A stretch of DNA of 64,000 nucleotides from Candidatus Halocynthiibacter alkanivorans (GTDB lineage Bacteria; Pseudomonadota; Alphaproteobacteria; Rhodobacterales; Rhodobacteraceae): NCBI RefSeq assembly GCF_003333265.1, contig NZ_QOLB01000029.1:62001-126000 (forward strand). The letters are read 5' to 3'. The position numbers and the translations under genes are program-made. Under the pieces are notes generated by a model. That model was given only the letters and a program-made list of their open reading frames with translations. It searched no databases and had not been told where the DNA came from. Each line of letters begins with the position of its first letter. Position 1 is the first letter of the stretch. Shown here piece after piece: positions 26,321 through 35,962 of the stretch.

Positions 26321-27018
26321 GTGTCGCTGTCCTCAGCCTGAGCCAGGGCGATGTTTTTTATCGCCGTATTCAGATGGCTGCGCATCGCAATTCCGGCGGC
26401 CACACCGTCGCGGGCCTGCAACGCCACTGAGATGTCATCATGTTCCTGCAGCGTCCTTTCACGGCGGGTGGCACGTCGCGAAGAGACAAAGCGCGCCCGC
26501 CACAGCCGGGCGTTATACTGACGGTGAGTCTCGATCAGCGGCAGGTTGCGGCTGGCTTCGATAATTGAGGTGTGAAACAGCATGTCGAGGCGGAAAAACT
26601 CCAGCGGATCTTTTGTCTTCAACCCGTTGGCCATCCGGGCATTCAGCTTGAGGATTTTCTGTATTTCGGCGTCACTCGCCTCAGCACAGGCCAGCTCGCC
26701 GCCCAGCGCTTCTAACGCACCCAGCACTTTGATAAACTGAACAAGTTCCTCAAAAGACGGGTCCGCCACCCTGGGCCGCCGTGTGGAGGAATATTCCACC
26801 AGCCCTTCGACCTCCAGCAGGCGCAGTGCTTCGCGCAGAGGCGTACGGCTGATGCCCAGCGCCTCGGCCAGCTCACGCTCTGGAATTGGTGTTCCGGCGG
26901 GGAGCTTCTCCAGCAGGATAAATTCACGCAGATTGTCGGCGGCTTCGTCCGCTAGAGTCTGACGCGGATGCACTGCGCCTTCTTTCTTTAGCGCCGTAAA
27001 CCAGTTGTTTTCACTCAT
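26317..27018 (-). CDS. GntR-family (FadR/FCD subfamily) transcriptional regulator
   Basis: 233 residues from the ATG at 27018 (MSENNWFTALKK). The winged helix-turn-helix reads ERELAEALGISRTPLREALRLLE, followed by an all-helical FCD effector domain with the metal-type residues RLDMLFHTSI and MRSHL. It lies inside the operon it probably controls, by binding GTATAC boxes upstream of tctC. Its ligand is probably a pathway sugar acid. Confidence 0.9.
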   Translation of the reverse strand: MSENNWFTALKKEGAVHPRQTLADEAADNLREFILLEKLPAGTPIPERELAEALGISRTPLREALRLLEVEGLVEYSSTRRPRVADPSFEELVQFIKVLGALEALGGELACAEASDAEIQKILKLNARMANGLKTKDPLEFFRLDMLFHTSIIEASRNLPLIETHRQYNARLWRARFVSSRRATRRERTLQEHDDISVALQARDGVAAGIAMRSHLNTAIKNIALAQAEDSDT

Positions 27019-27020
27019 CT

Positions 27021-27935
27021 CTATTTCCCCCAATTCAGCACAACAGGCTCCAGCGGCGCCAATATTTCCAAAAGACCAGAGCGGGTTTGCGGATGCAATG
27101 GCATGATTGGATGGCGGCAATAATCCGAGGCAATGACCCCACCCGCCAGCATTGCAGCCTTGGCGGCGCGGAAACCACACTGCCGGTTTTCATAATTGAT
27201 CGCGGGCAAGACCTTTGCATAGGCGGCAGCGGCCTGCGCCCTGTCCCCTGCCAGATGGTGGCTTATCACTGGCCTGATCAGGTCCGGGATCATCGCCGAC
27301 GTCATACCACCGGTGGCGCCTGCGTCCAGATCAGCCATAAGTGTGATGGCCTCTTCACCGTCAAACGGCCCTTCAACCGCCGCGCCGCCTGCTTCAATCA
27401 GCGCCCGCAATTTTTCTGCCGCCCCGGCGCATTCGATTTTGAACAGTTTCACCATCTCGATTCTCTGGGCCATCTTCGCCAGCAGCTCAACCGGAAGCTC
27501 AACGCCGGACAAAGGCGCATCCTGCACCATGATCGGAATGCCCACTTCGCTGACGGCTGCCATCTGTTCAAAGGTCTGGTTCGCAGTGCCCTTCATTAAA
27601 GCACCATGATAGGGCGCCATCATCATCACCATCGCCGCACCCAGGCCCCGGGCAAACCGGGCGCGTTCCACCACAATCGAGGTGGCAAAATGGCTGATGG
27701 TCACGATGACCGGCACCCGGCCAGCAACATGTTCGAGGCAAAGCCGGGTCAGCACCGCCCGCTCCTCATCGCTGATCAGGAACTGTTCCGAAAAATTGGC
27801 GAGGATACAAATGCCGTCTGAGCCCTGATCTATCATCAGGTCCAGAACCCGGCGCATGCCCTCAAGATCAATCTGCCCGTCCTCATGAAACGGCGTCGGG
27901 GCGACCGGCCAGATGCCGCTGTAAACCTGGCTCAT
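27021..27935 (-). CDS. DapA/NAL-family aldolase or dehydratase with altered active site
   Basis: 304 residues with the DHDPS/N-acetylneuraminate lyase barrel. The Schiff-base lysine is K166 (VKLFKIE). The position of the usual catalytic tyrosine (YNxP) is Q138 in VQDAPLSGV, and the GTTGE loop reads ANFSEQ, so the chemistry may differ from classical DapA. It overlaps the upstream dehydratase by four bases. It probably acts on the 2-keto-3-deoxy acid that enzyme produces, by cleavage or dehydration; this is inference. Confidence 0.85.
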   Translation of the reverse strand: MSQVYSGIWPVAPTPFHEDGQIDLEGMRRVLDLMIDQGSDGICILANFSEQFLISDEERAVLTRLCLEHVAGRVPVIVTISHFATSIVVERARFARGLGAAMVMMMAPYHGALMKGTANQTFEQMAAVSEVGIPIMVQDAPLSGVELPVELLAKMAQRIEMVKLFKIECAGAAEKLRALIEAGGAAVEGPFDGEEAITLMADLDAGATGGMTSAMIPDLIRPVISHHLAGDRAQAAAAYAKVLPAINYENRQCGFRAAKAAMLAGGVIASDYCRHPIMPLHPQTRSGLLEILAPLEPVVLNWGK

Positions 27936-29104
27936 TCTGTCACCTCAAACTGATGCCGGTGGCGGTCGGATATTTCAATGCCCAATCCCGGTTTCGTGTC
28001 GTCCAGATCCAAAAACCCACCCTCGGCATCGGGGTCGCCGTCGAAAATATAGTAGAAAAGCTCGTTGCCGATTTCCACGTCATGCACCGGAAAATACTCC
28101 GACATCGGACAGTTCACATTGGCCATTGTCAGGTGGTAATTGTGCATCTGACCGGCATGCGGAATAACCGGTACCTGATGCGCTTCTGCCAGCGCATTGA
28201 TCTTTTGCGCCGCAGTGATGCCGCCAACACGGTTGGTGTCATACTGAATGACGCTGACCGCTTTCGCCTCCAGCAGTTGGCGGAACCCCATCAGGCTGAA
28301 TTCATGTTCGCCACCCGAGATCGGAATTGGCCCTTTGTTCAGCTCCGCGCAACCATGGATATCATCGGCAATAACCGGTTCTTCCAGCCAGCGCGGCTCA
28401 TATTTCTCCAGTTTAGGCAGCATCCGCCGGGTGTAATCCAGGTTCCAGCCCATATAACATTCCAGCATAAGATCCTTGTCATAACCTATCACTTCCCGCA
28501 GTGCTTCAACCCGTTTGAGGTTTTCGCGCATGCCCGCCATGCCGTCCTGGGGGCCGAAGCCAAAACGCGTCTTAAACCCGGAATAGCCATGTTGCATCGC
28601 CGCTTCGGCTTCGGCCTGCATATCCGGGATATCACCCGCGTAGAGTTTGGAATAATAGACCGGGATTTTCTCTTTGGTACGCCCGCCCAGCAATTTGAAC
28701 ACCGGTTTGCCCACCAGCTTCCCCATCAGATCCCAGATCGCGATATCGACCGCCGAGATCGCCACCATACCGATACCTTTGCGTCCCCAGGCATGGGTGC
28801 GCCGGTACATTTTTTCCCACAGATAGGCATAGTCAAACGGGTCTTCACCGATCACCAGCGGGGCGTAATACTGATCAATCGCCCCTTTCACCAGATCCGG
28901 TGCCAGGGCCGCATTGCCGATGCCAATGGTGCCGTCCTCTGTCTCAATCTCGCAGGTCAGCCACTGATGGAAGCGAAAGCTGTCCATCGCATCACCGCGC
29001 TCATAAAGAACATCGCTGGCGTTGGTACAGAAATTTGCCTGCGGCGGAACCGTGGGGCCTTTCCAGTTCCAGACCCGGGTGCGCACTGATTTAATTTTTA
29101 CCAT
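27932..29104 (-). CDS. Enolase-superfamily sugar-acid dehydratase (L-rhamnonate dehydratase-like)
   Basis: 390 residues, mandelate racemase/RhmD-like. Three metal ligands can be placed: E215 (LMLEC, where RhmD has Asp), E241 (WLEEP) and E266 (SGGEH). Catalytic His316 (PHAGQ) and E336 (SEYF) are also present. The gene lies between tctA and the DapA-like gene. It should dehydrate a sugar acid to its 2-keto-3-deoxy form. Rhamnonate itself is uncertain because no lactonase or rhamnose dehydrogenase is nearby. Confidence 0.85.
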   Translation of the reverse strand: MVKIKSVRTRVWNWKGPTVPPQANFCTNASDVLYERGDAMDSFRFHQWLTCEIETEDGTIGIGNAALAPDLVKGAIDQYYAPLVIGEDPFDYAYLWEKMYRRTHAWGRKGIGMVAISAVDIAIWDLMGKLVGKPVFKLLGGRTKEKIPVYYSKLYAGDIPDMQAEAEAAMQHGYSGFKTRFGFGPQDGMAGMRENLKRVEALREVIGYDKDLMLECYMGWNLDYTRRMLPKLEKYEPRWLEEPVIADDIHGCAELNKGPIPISGGEHEFSLMGFRQLLEAKAVSVIQYDTNRVGGITAAQKINALAEAHQVPVIPHAGQMHNYHLTMANVNCPMSEYFPVHDVEIGNELFYYIFDGDPDAEGGFLDLDDTKPGLGIEISDRHRHQFEVTE

Positions 29105-29105
29105 G

Positions 29106-30605
29106 TTATTCTCCAGTCGAGTCGATAGGTGCGCGTTGTTTGAAAAACCGGCCCCAGATCATCGGGCCAAAAAGTGCCAGCGCCGTCAGCACAAAGAAAA
29201 ACAGCGTCAGCGGACGGGTGACCATCAGCCACCATTGCTCGTCCAGCATCACCATGCTTTGGCCCAGCCGCGTTTCCAGCATGCCGCCAAGGATCAGGCC
29301 AATGGCCATGGGCACAACCGAAAACCCGTGGCGCCGCATCATGAAACCGATGATGCCAAAAGCCAGCGCAATCCAGACATCCATCATCGACTGATCAAGC
29401 GCATAGGCACCGACAATCGAAAACGTGAAAACGGTGGGCCAGAGGATCTGGGTCGGGATGAATGTCACGCGGGCAAACAGTTTGGCTCCGTAAAGGCCGA
29501 CAAAAAAGAATAGTACATTCACCAGCATCATCGACCAGAAGATTGCGTACACAAAATCAGCCTGTTCGGTGAACAAGCTGGGACCCGGGCGCAGCCCGTG
29601 CACCATCATGCCCGCCAGGATCACCGCAGCTGTCGGGCTGCCCGGAATGCCCAGCGCAAGCGTTGGCACCATGGCGCCACCGGTGGCCGCGTTGTTTGCG
29701 GCTTCGGAACCTGCAATACCTTCAATCGCGCCGTTGCCAAACTCTTCCGGGGTTTTGGACCAGCGTTTGGCCTCGTTATAACCGATCATTGAAGCGACCG
29801 TTGCACCCTCAGCGGGCAGAATTCCAATGAAAGTTCCAATGCCCGAGGAGCGCAGAATGGTGCGCCAGACTTTGACATAATCCGCACGCCCTGGCAGCTT
29901 GATCGACTTCATCGACACCTGTTTCCGCACGGTATCAAGACCGCCCGCCTGCACCAGAAGCTCTGAAATTCCGAAAACACCGATCATGACCGGTACAAAT
30001 CCGATGCCCTCAGACAGTTCATTGTAGCCAAAGGTAAAACGTTCGACTGAGGTCAACAAGTCAACGCCAACCGTGGCCAGAAGCACGCCAAAAGCGCCTG
30101 ACAGAATGTTTTTGACCGGTGATCCGTCCCCTATTGATGCCAGCATCGAAAGGCCAAAAACCGTCAGCGCAAAATATTCAGGTGGTGCAAAATTGTAAGC
30201 GGCCCGCGCCAGCATCGGCGCCGCCAGCATCAGCGCGATCACGGAAATAATGCCACCGATTGTTGAGGACACCGCCGCCATGCCAAGCGCGCGTCCTGCC
30301 TCACCGCGCTGTGCCAGCGGGTAGCCGTCAAGACAGGTGGTGGCGCTGGCCGAGGTGCCGGGTGTGTTGATCAGAATAGCGGTGATCGCGCCGGCGAAGG
30401 TCGCCGAGCAATAGATCGTTGTCAGCACAACAATCGCCGGGATCGGATCCATGGTGATCGTAAACGGCAGCAACAGGGCAGCCCCCGTGGTGGCGTTCAG
30501 CCCCGGCAACGCGCCAATAAGCACGCCGCCAAGCGTTGCGATAACGATCAGTGCCAATATATAGGGATCGGCAAGCGCCAGAAGTCCCGAAAGTGCAGCG
30601 TCCAT
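29106..30605 (-). CDS. tctA: Tripartite tricarboxylate transporter large permease TctA
   Basis: 499 residues from the ATG at 30605 (a TTG at 30623 would add six). It has the TctA signature [19 protein letters not shown] and the second conserved [18 protein letters not shown], with about twelve membrane segments. It imports carboxylates with TctB and the TctC binding protein. The neighbours suggest a sugar acid. Confidence 0.95.
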   Translation of the reverse strand: MDAALSGLLALADPYILALIVIATLGGVLIGALPGLNATTGAALLLPFTITMDPIPAIVVLTTIYCSATFAGAITAILINTPGTSASATTCLDGYPLAQRGEAGRALGMAAVSSTIGGIISVIALMLAAPMLARAAYNFAPPEYFALTVFGLSMLASIGDGSPVKNILSGAFGVLLATVGVDLLTSVERFTFGYNELSEGIGFVPVMIGVFGISELLVQAGGLDTVRKQVSMKSIKLPGRADYVKVWRTILRSSGIGTFIGILPAEGATVASMIGYNEAKRWSKTPEEFGNGAIEGIAGSEAANNAATGGAMVPTLALGIPGSPTAAVILAGMMVHGLRPGPSLFTEQADFVYAIFWSMMLVNVLFFFVGLYGAKLFARVTFIPTQILWPTVFTFSIVGAYALDQSMMDVWIALAFGIIGFMMRRHGFSVVPMAIGLILGGMLETRLGQSMVMLDEQWWLMVTRPLTLFFFVLTALALFGPMIWGRFFKQRAPIDSTGE

Positions 30606-30610
30606 TTTAC

Positions 30611-31075
30611 TTATCCATACCAAAGATTTGTCAGAAGTCCGCGCGGGAAACGAATGTCAAATACCGTATCAAAAAAGAAGAAGATCAGCATTGGGACCAC
30701 CAGACCGACAAACAGGATCGCTCCGGGTCTCCGATCGCCCCAACTGAGGCACAGCGCCGCCGAAAAGACCCCCAGCCCCAAAAAAAGATCAACCTCAGCG
30801 AGAAGCGCAAATGCGATCAGCAAGCCGGCGGAGCTCAGTGCTTTCGGGTGCAGTTTTTCTACAGTGACTCGCTTTTCTTTCACCAGCACATAGAGCGCCA
30901 GGGCAATAATCAGCAACAGCACCAACTGGGGGAAATCCGAGGGTTGCATGCCGCGTTTCAGGATCGGCGGCACACGTTCAAACTGTGTGCTCTGCCAGAA
31001 CGCCAAGAGGCTGATGCCGATAATAGTGACCGGCGCAACCCACCTGGCTGGGCCTCTCCCCGACGATTTCGTCAT
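30611..31075 (-). CDS. tctB: Tripartite tricarboxylate transporter small subunit TctB
   Basis: 154 residues with four predicted membrane helices, including a Phe-rich segment (LIFFFFDTVF). Size, topology and location between tctC and tctA identify it as TctB, whose sequence is poorly conserved in general. Confidence 0.88.
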   Translation of the reverse strand: MTKSSGRGPARWVAPVTIIGISLLAFWQSTQFERVPPILKRGMQPSDFPQLVLLLIIALALYVLVKEKRVTVEKLHPKALSSAGLLIAFALLAEVDLFLGLGVFSAALCLSWGDRRPGAILFVGLVVPMLIFFFFDTVFDIRFPRGLLTNLWYG

Positions 31076-31156
31076 GTGATGAACCTTTCAAAGCATGGAG
31101 TACCAGGGCCGGAATGCTGCTGCGCCAGAGAGAGCCGCAACAGCACTCCAAATAAG

Positions 31157-32113
31157 TTACTCGATGAAACCGAGCTCTTTCAGAGCGGATTCCATATCAA
31201 CGACCATTGAAGAAATCTGGTCTCCCCAGACCTCAGATCCGGCCACGGAAGTTGCATCCAGCCCCGCAGAGGTCAGGAACGCCTGGTAGACCGGGTGCTG
31301 CATCGCCTTCATCAAAGACTCTTCGATTTTTTGCGCGACATCATCCGGCGTGTCTTTGGCAACAACAAAGCCGCGCACGGTCGAGAAGCTGACATCAATG
31401 CCCATTTCCTTAGCAGTGCTGACATCCGGCAGCCCCGCCATACGCTCGTCGGCCAGGACCACGACCGGGCAGATATCGCCGTTTTCAATCTGGGCCCCGG
31501 CTTCGGCCAGGTTCAGAACCGCCGCATCGACAGCACCGGCAATCAGCTGCGTCGCCAGCTCAGCTCCGCCTTCAAAGGGCACGATCTTTGGCGTTTTCAT
31601 GCCGCCCTTTTTGGTAAACATAAAGGCTGATACATCGTCAATATTGCCCAGATGGGTGGTGCCATAGAGAATAGGCTCATCCTTTTGTGCCGCAACGAAC
31701 TGCTCGGGGGTGTCATATGCACCACATCTCACCATAAGAATCTGAGGGTCATCCGTTCCCCGCGCAATGGGGCGGATGTCGTCCAAAGTCATCTCTGTTT
31801 TGCCTTTGGCAAGAGTGGCGGCGTGACCGATGGTAAAGGTCAGGATCGAATACCCATCCGCTGGCTGTTCCAGATAATAATCCATCGCAACTGCGCCACC
31901 ACCACCGCGTTTGTTCACCACAACCATATCTTCGCCCAGTTCACGACGCGCCCGCAGCATCATCATCCGGGTGGTAACATCTGTACCACCACCGGCACCT
32001 GCATGGGTCACCACCTCGATGGGTTTGGACGGGTATTCCTGTGCCGCCGCCGAAAAGCCGGCAAAGCTCAACACTGCAGCAGACGCCGCGGAAAGCAATT
32101 TGTTCATATTCAT
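31157..32113 (-). CDS. tctC: Tripartite tricarboxylate transporter substrate-binding protein TctC (Bug family)
   Basis: 318 residues with a signal peptide ending AGFSAAA-QEYPSKPIEV. It has the Bug-family ligand loops (HAGAGGGTDVTTR and the GTTHLGN region). It is the first gene of the tctC-tctB-tctA-dehydratase-dapA-gntR-pdxA operon and is preceded by two GTATAC boxes. It captures the substrate in the periplasm. Confidence 0.93.
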   Translation of the reverse strand: MNMNKLLSAASAAVLSFAGFSAAAQEYPSKPIEVVTHAGAGGGTDVTTRMMMLRARRELGEDMVVVNKRGGGGAVAMDYYLEQPADGYSILTFTIGHAATLAKGKTEMTLDDIRPIARGTDDPQILMVRCGAYDTPEQFVAAQKDEPILYGTTHLGNIDDVSAFMFTKKGGMKTPKIVPFEGGAELATQLIAGAVDAAVLNLAEAGAQIENGDICPVVVLADERMAGLPDVSTAKEMGIDVSFSTVRGFVVAKDTPDDVAQKIEESLMKAMQHPVYQAFLTSAGLDATSVAGSEVWGDQISSMVVDMESALKELGFIE

Positions 32114-32193
32114 TCCTCCGTTGGTGGGGCACAGCCATTTGCCTCCGGTATATTATTTACTGGCAAGATCTCACTATCAGGTATTTGGGATTC

Positions 32194-32201
32194 GGTATAC
32201 C
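32194..32201. promoter_or_regulatory. Predicted FCD-GntR operator
   Basis: GGTATACC, within TTCGGTATACCAAA, matches the usual FadR-type palindrome. It lies 81 bases upstream of tctC. The second box is 31 bases further away. Confidence 0.6.
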
Positions 32202-32224
32202 AAAATTTGAAAAGGAAATCCCCC

Positions 32225-32235
32225 CGTATACCACG
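32225..32235. promoter_or_regulatory. Second predicted FCD-GntR box
   Basis: CGTATACCACG keeps GTATAC. Its centre is about three helical turns from the first box, so the two dimers would bind the same face. Confidence 0.5.
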
Positions 32236-32497
32236 CCGATAAACACTGCCTTTATGGGCGAGCTATTGACCCGGTTGTTGCTTGAGAATTCCAAAGTCTG
32301 CGGCGCGCGGCGTTTTGGCGGCACGCTTTGAGACCGTCAGCCCCTCTCCCGGCAATCATCATTTTTGAGATCACGGAAGATGTGCTGTCCAGGACGACGA
32401 AGGGCGGGCGCGGAAAAATCCGAACCGGCGCGGCACCTCTTACTTGCTCGGGCATTGCAGCCACCGCGCGGAAAACCAACGCAATCCAGCGCCGGCC

Positions 32498-32695
32498 TTA
32501 TCCGCGCAGCTGCGCCATCCACCCCAGCGTTTCGCCGGTCTCAGCGACCGGCTTGTATTCCGCACCCGGCGGAGCAGTGTAGCTCAGCGCCCCGATCCGC
32601 TCACACATATGTGCGCAGCATATTTCGCCGTGATCCGGTGCGCCGTGATCGGGTACGGAGGCAAACCGGATATGCCCGATCAACGGCAGAAGATC
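32498..32695 (-). pseudogene. Hydroxypyruvate isomerase / 2-oxo-tetronate isomerase C-terminal relic
   Basis: The minus strand reads LPLIGHIRFASVPDHGAPDHGE, then GAEYKPVAETGETLGWM and a stop. This is the C-terminal end of the Hyi/OtnI TIM-barrel family (compare GHIQIASVP, EPDEGE and GCEYKP in E. coli Hyi). The N-terminal two thirds is missing and is replaced in the same frame by integrase-like sequence. It lies upstream of the TctABC operon. Confidence 0.65.
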
Positions 32696-32920
32696 CCTCG
32701 CCTCTGCGGTAGCTCCAGCGTTCAGACCAGCCCAGGGATGCGCACTAATTATTCTTTCGTCCGCTGCCCAATCAAACATCGGTCGCAAATATCGGATTAC
32801 GGCACCGGCTCCAATTTCACTGGACTGACCTGCTACATAGTCGTGCAAATCAAGCCTGTGATGCACTGTAATGCCCGCCACCAAAACAGGCCTGTCCTGC
32901 GCAATGCCCAGGTGTCCCAA
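32696..32920 (-). pseudogene. Tyrosine integrase core-binding relic
   Basis: The frame reads VIRYLRPMFDWAADERII, then SAHPWAGLNAGATAEARD, the usual end of the core-binding domain of DUF4102-type integrases just before the catalytic domain. The catalytic domain is absent; the frame runs into the isomerase relic. The first 30 or so codons are not recognisable. Confidence 0.5.
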
Positions 32921-33199
32921 ACTGAGTGAACGCCGCGCCAGCTCCGCATACTAGATTTTTTGAAGTTTTATAGCTGGCGAACAGATCCTCAAAAATTTTG
33001 CATCAACGCCAATTAACGGAGAGAGAGAGCAACCTCTTTCGCTGCCTCAGCTTTTTCCTGGCCTCTTTGACGCTCAGTCCTGAGGCCTTGCCAGGTCTGC
33101 AATCAGCAAAATGCTGCACCGGTTCACATTGTCGGGTCACGACGACTACCCTGCCGATGCACGCAACACCGCGAAGTAAAAGCAGCCCCTGCCGCCGGC
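32921..33199. other. Intergenic region after puuD
   Basis: No gene, repeat or clear terminator seen between the integrase relic and the puuD stop. Confidence 0.5.
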
Positions 33200-34459
33200 T
33201 CAGTTAATCGCAACAAAAAACGACATGTCCGCCTGAGCTTTGCGAAACCATTTCACGATCTTTCTGCGTTCATCTTCTTCCATCCAAGTGACATTTGCCG
33301 GTGGCATGGCGTTGGTTGCGCCCGCTTGCAGGAATATCTCACTCGCGGCAGCAACGATATCGCCCCGGGTCTCCAGCAACATGTTTTTGGGTGCACGGTT
33401 TATCCCGTCCCAGGAGGGCTCCCGCGCATGGCACATGGAGCAGCGGCCCAGGACAATGTCCTGGACCTCCTCAAAGCCGTCCGCACTGGCAAAGATCTGT
33501 TCCTTTGCCGTCAGATCCCGCGCTTCTTCTTCGTCATAATCGCTTTGCATCAACGGCGCGGTGGACAACCACATGATGCCAAGGAACAAGAGCACCGACA
33601 CCAGCCAAGTCCAGGTCGGATTGCCTTTGCGCGCGTGCCTTGTATTGAAATAATGGCGGATTGTGACCCCCAGCAAAAACACCAGACCTGCGATGATCCA
33701 GTTATATTCGGAGGCAAAAGCCAGCGGATAGTGGTTGGACAGCATGAGGAACAATACCGGCAGCGTCAGGTAATTGTTGTGGGTGGAGCGCAGCTTGGCA
33801 ATCTTGCCATATTTCGGATCCGGTTTGCGGCCTTCTTTCAGGTCCTGCACCACGATACGCTGGTTCGGCATGATCACCAGAAACACATTGGCGGTCATAA
33901 TCGTGGCGGTGAAGGCCCCCAGATGCAGCAAGGATGCACGGCCGGTAAACACCTGATTGTAGCCCCAGGCCATCACCATCAACAGAATGAAAAGCAGCAC
34001 CATCAGCAGGGTCGGGCGTTCGGCCAGACCGGATTTGCACAGGAAGTCATAGACCAGCCAGCCTATCGTCAATGATCCGAATGAAATCAGAATGGCCTGC
34101 CAGACCGCCAGATCCGCCTTGCTGCTGTCGATCAGATACAGCTCTGCTCCGGCCCAGTAGACGATCATCAGCAATGCCGCACCGGACAGCCACGTCACAT
34201 AGCTTTCCCATTTAAACCAGATCAGATCTTCCGGCATCCGTGCGGGCGAGACCAGGTATTTCTGGATGTGGTAAAACCCACCCCCATGCACCTGCCACTC
34301 TTCGCCATGCACACCCTCAGGCATATCCGGGGCCCGCCGCAGCCCGAGATCGAGCGCGATAAAATAGAACGATGAGCCGATCCATGCGATTGCGGTGATG
34401 ACATGTAACCAGCGGACCGCAAAGGCCAGCCAGTCCCACATGATAACAATTTCAGACAT
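33200..34459 (-). CDS. puuD: Urate oxidase PuuD (membrane protein with C-terminal cytochrome c domain)
   Basis: 419 residues: about eight membrane helices in an N-terminal urate-oxidase domain (DUF989) and a C-terminal cytochrome c domain with the haem motif C340-S-M-C343-H344. Methionine ligand candidates lie in GATNAMPPANVTWM. The family oxidises urate to 5-hydroxyisourate and passes electrons to the respiratory chain instead of to oxygen directly. It is divergent from the LysR gene and is the first urate-degrading step of the island. Confidence 0.93.
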   Translation of the reverse strand: MSEIVIMWDWLAFAVRWLHVITAIAWIGSSFYFIALDLGLRRAPDMPEGVHGEEWQVHGGGFYHIQKYLVSPARMPEDLIWFKWESYVTWLSGAALLMIVYWAGAELYLIDSSKADLAVWQAILISFGSLTIGWLVYDFLCKSGLAERPTLLMVLLFILLMVMAWGYNQVFTGRASLLHLGAFTATIMTANVFLVIMPNQRIVVQDLKEGRKPDPKYGKIAKLRSTHNNYLTLPVLFLMLSNHYPLAFASEYNWIIAGLVFLLGVTIRHYFNTRHARKGNPTWTWLVSVLLFLGIMWLSTAPLMQSDYDEEEARDLTAKEQIFASADGFEEVQDIVLGRCSMCHAREPSWDGINRAPKNMLLETRGDIVAAASEIFLQAGATNAMPPANVTWMEEDERRKIVKWFRKAQADMSFFVAIN

Positions 34460-34562
34460 CGTCAGTTCTCCAGAATAAGTTACCTGTCACTCTAGCGGCA
34501 TACACCACTTTCCTGTATTAACAAAAAGACCCAAACAGTTTCAAAAAAATCCGAATAAACCT

Positions 34563-35468
34563 ATGGCCTACCTGGACAATATTCAAACCTTTGTACGCGT
34601 TTACGAATTGGGCAGCATGTCAGCGGCAGCCCGCGACCAACGCATATCCGCCGCCGTGGCCTCTGCCCGCATATCCCAGCTTGAAGAGCATCTGAGTGTC
34701 AGACTGTTCCAACGCACGACCCGCACCTTAAGTCCAACCGAACAGGGCAAACTGTTTTACCCCGGTGCCTGTAAAATTCTTGAGACGATTGAAGAGGCCG
34801 AAGCGGAAATCAACAATGTCACCCTGACACCGCGCGGCCATCTTCATGTGGCAGCACCATTGGGAGTCGGGCGCCGGCTGATTGCACCGCTGATCCCCGA
34901 ATTTAAGGCGCAGTTTCCGCTGATCGATATCCGCATGCGCCTGTCTGACCGTACACTGGACCTGGCCGCGGAAGGGCTTGATCTGGCATTTTTCCTGGGA
35001 ATTCCAAAGGATTCGACGTTGCGCATGCGCAAGATCGCGGAATGTTCGCGTCTGCTCTGTGCCTCGCCGCAATATTTGAAGAACCACGGCACGCCGGAAA
35101 CAGCCGCCAGCCTCAACGGCGGCGTCCATAATTGCCTCAACCTGCGTTTTCCCGGTGCTCCGGAATTCCGCTGGCCGCTGCAGACCATTGATGGTCTGAA
35201 ACGGGTGGCGGTCACCGGATCGCTTGAATCTGACGACGGCGACGTCTTAACCGGCTGGGCGCTGGACGGGCATGGCATTATTCTGAAACCGATGTTCGAA
35301 GTTGCCGATCACCTGAAGTCCGGCGCGCTGGTCCCGGTGCTGGAACAGGAACCACCGATGCCTATTCAGATGGCCTGTCTTTACTCTCACCGGCGCTTGC
35401 AAGATCCGAAAACACGTCTGTTCATCGAATTTATGGTGGAACGGATCCGCAAGTCGCTGGAGCCTTAG
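34563..35468 (+). CDS. LysR-family regulator, left boundary of purine island
   Basis: 301 residues. The helix-turn-helix is [25 protein letters not shown], followed by a substrate-binding domain ([15 protein letters not shown] onward). It is clearly paralogous to the LysR at 57.2-58.1 kb over its whole length: both share LDLAFFLG, PxYLxxHGTPxT, HNCL and [10 protein letters not shown] / [10 protein letters not shown]. Divergent from puuD, which it probably controls in response to a purine intermediate. It overlaps the convergent uraH by four bases. Confidence 0.92.
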   Translation: MAYLDNIQTFVRVYELGSMSAAARDQRISAAVASARISQLEEHLSVRLFQRTTRTLSPTEQGKLFYPGACKILETIEEAEAEINNVTLTPRGHLHVAAPLGVGRRLIAPLIPEFKAQFPLIDIRMRLSDRTLDLAAEGLDLAFFLGIPKDSTLRMRKIAECSRLLCASPQYLKNHGTPETAASLNGGVHNCLNLRFPGAPEFRWPLQTIDGLKRVAVTGSLESDDGDVLTGWALDGHGIILKPMFEVADHLKSGALVPVLEQEPPMPIQMACLYSHRRLQDPKTRLFIEFMVERIRKSLEP

Positions 35469-35818
35469 CTGCCCCGGTAGGTGGAATAAGAGTAAGCCGA
35501 CAACAGCAGCGGCACGTGATAATGCGCGGCTTCTGACATGCCAAACCGCAGTGGAATTACATCCAGAAACCGGGGGCCGTCCACCGCAGCGCCGCTGTCA
35601 TCCAGATAGTCGCCGGCATGAAATACCAGCTCATAGATGCCGGTTTCAAATTCCGCCTCCGGCAGGATCTGCCCGTCGGTGCGCCCGTCTTTATTGGTGT
35701 GCAACGTACGCAACAATGCGCGGGTCCCACCCGTCAGACGGTAAAGTTCGATTTTCAGACCCGCAGCCGGGCAGCCGCGTGCAGTATCAAGCACATGTGT
35801 CGTTAAATATCCGGCCAT
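35465..35818 (-). CDS. uraH: 5-hydroxyisourate hydrolase
   Basis: 117 residues, the normal length of the transthyretin-like HIU hydrolase. It begins [15 protein letters not shown] with the active-site His and ends with the diagnostic YRGS tetrapeptide. The ATG at 35818 is preferred over the longer frame. It hydrolyses 5-hydroxyisourate to OHCU. Confidence 0.95.
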   Translation of the reverse strand: MAGYLTTHVLDTARGCPAAGLKIELYRLTGGTRALLRTLHTNKDGRTDGQILPEAEFETGIYELVFHAGDYLDDSGAAVDGPRFLDVIPLRFGMSEAAHYHVPLLLSAYSYSTYRGS

Positions 35819-35875
35819 ATTCTGTTCCTTTTTGGGTCGCCACATCCTGCCCGAACTGCGGCTTTGACGTCACTA

Positions 35876-35949
35876 GATTATTTTAGAAACACCTTTCGGA
35901 AAACAAAGTAAATCGCGACCATTGTTCTAAACTACAATCAAGTGAACTG
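35876..35949. promoter_or_regulatory. Inverted repeat in uraH-puuE divergent promoter
   Basis: GATTATTTTAGAAACA (35876-35891) and TTGTTCTAAACTACAATC (35932-35949) are imperfect inverted copies (GATT...TTTAGAA-CA) facing each other across 40 bases. This is compatible with a two-dimer LysR site. Confidence 0.4.
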
Positions 35950-35962
35950 CAGGAGAGACCCC

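Noticed and set aside
32498-32920. Intact 140-residue hypothetical gene
   Set aside because: The frame joins pieces of two unrelated families and has no credible start, so it is treated as two relics.
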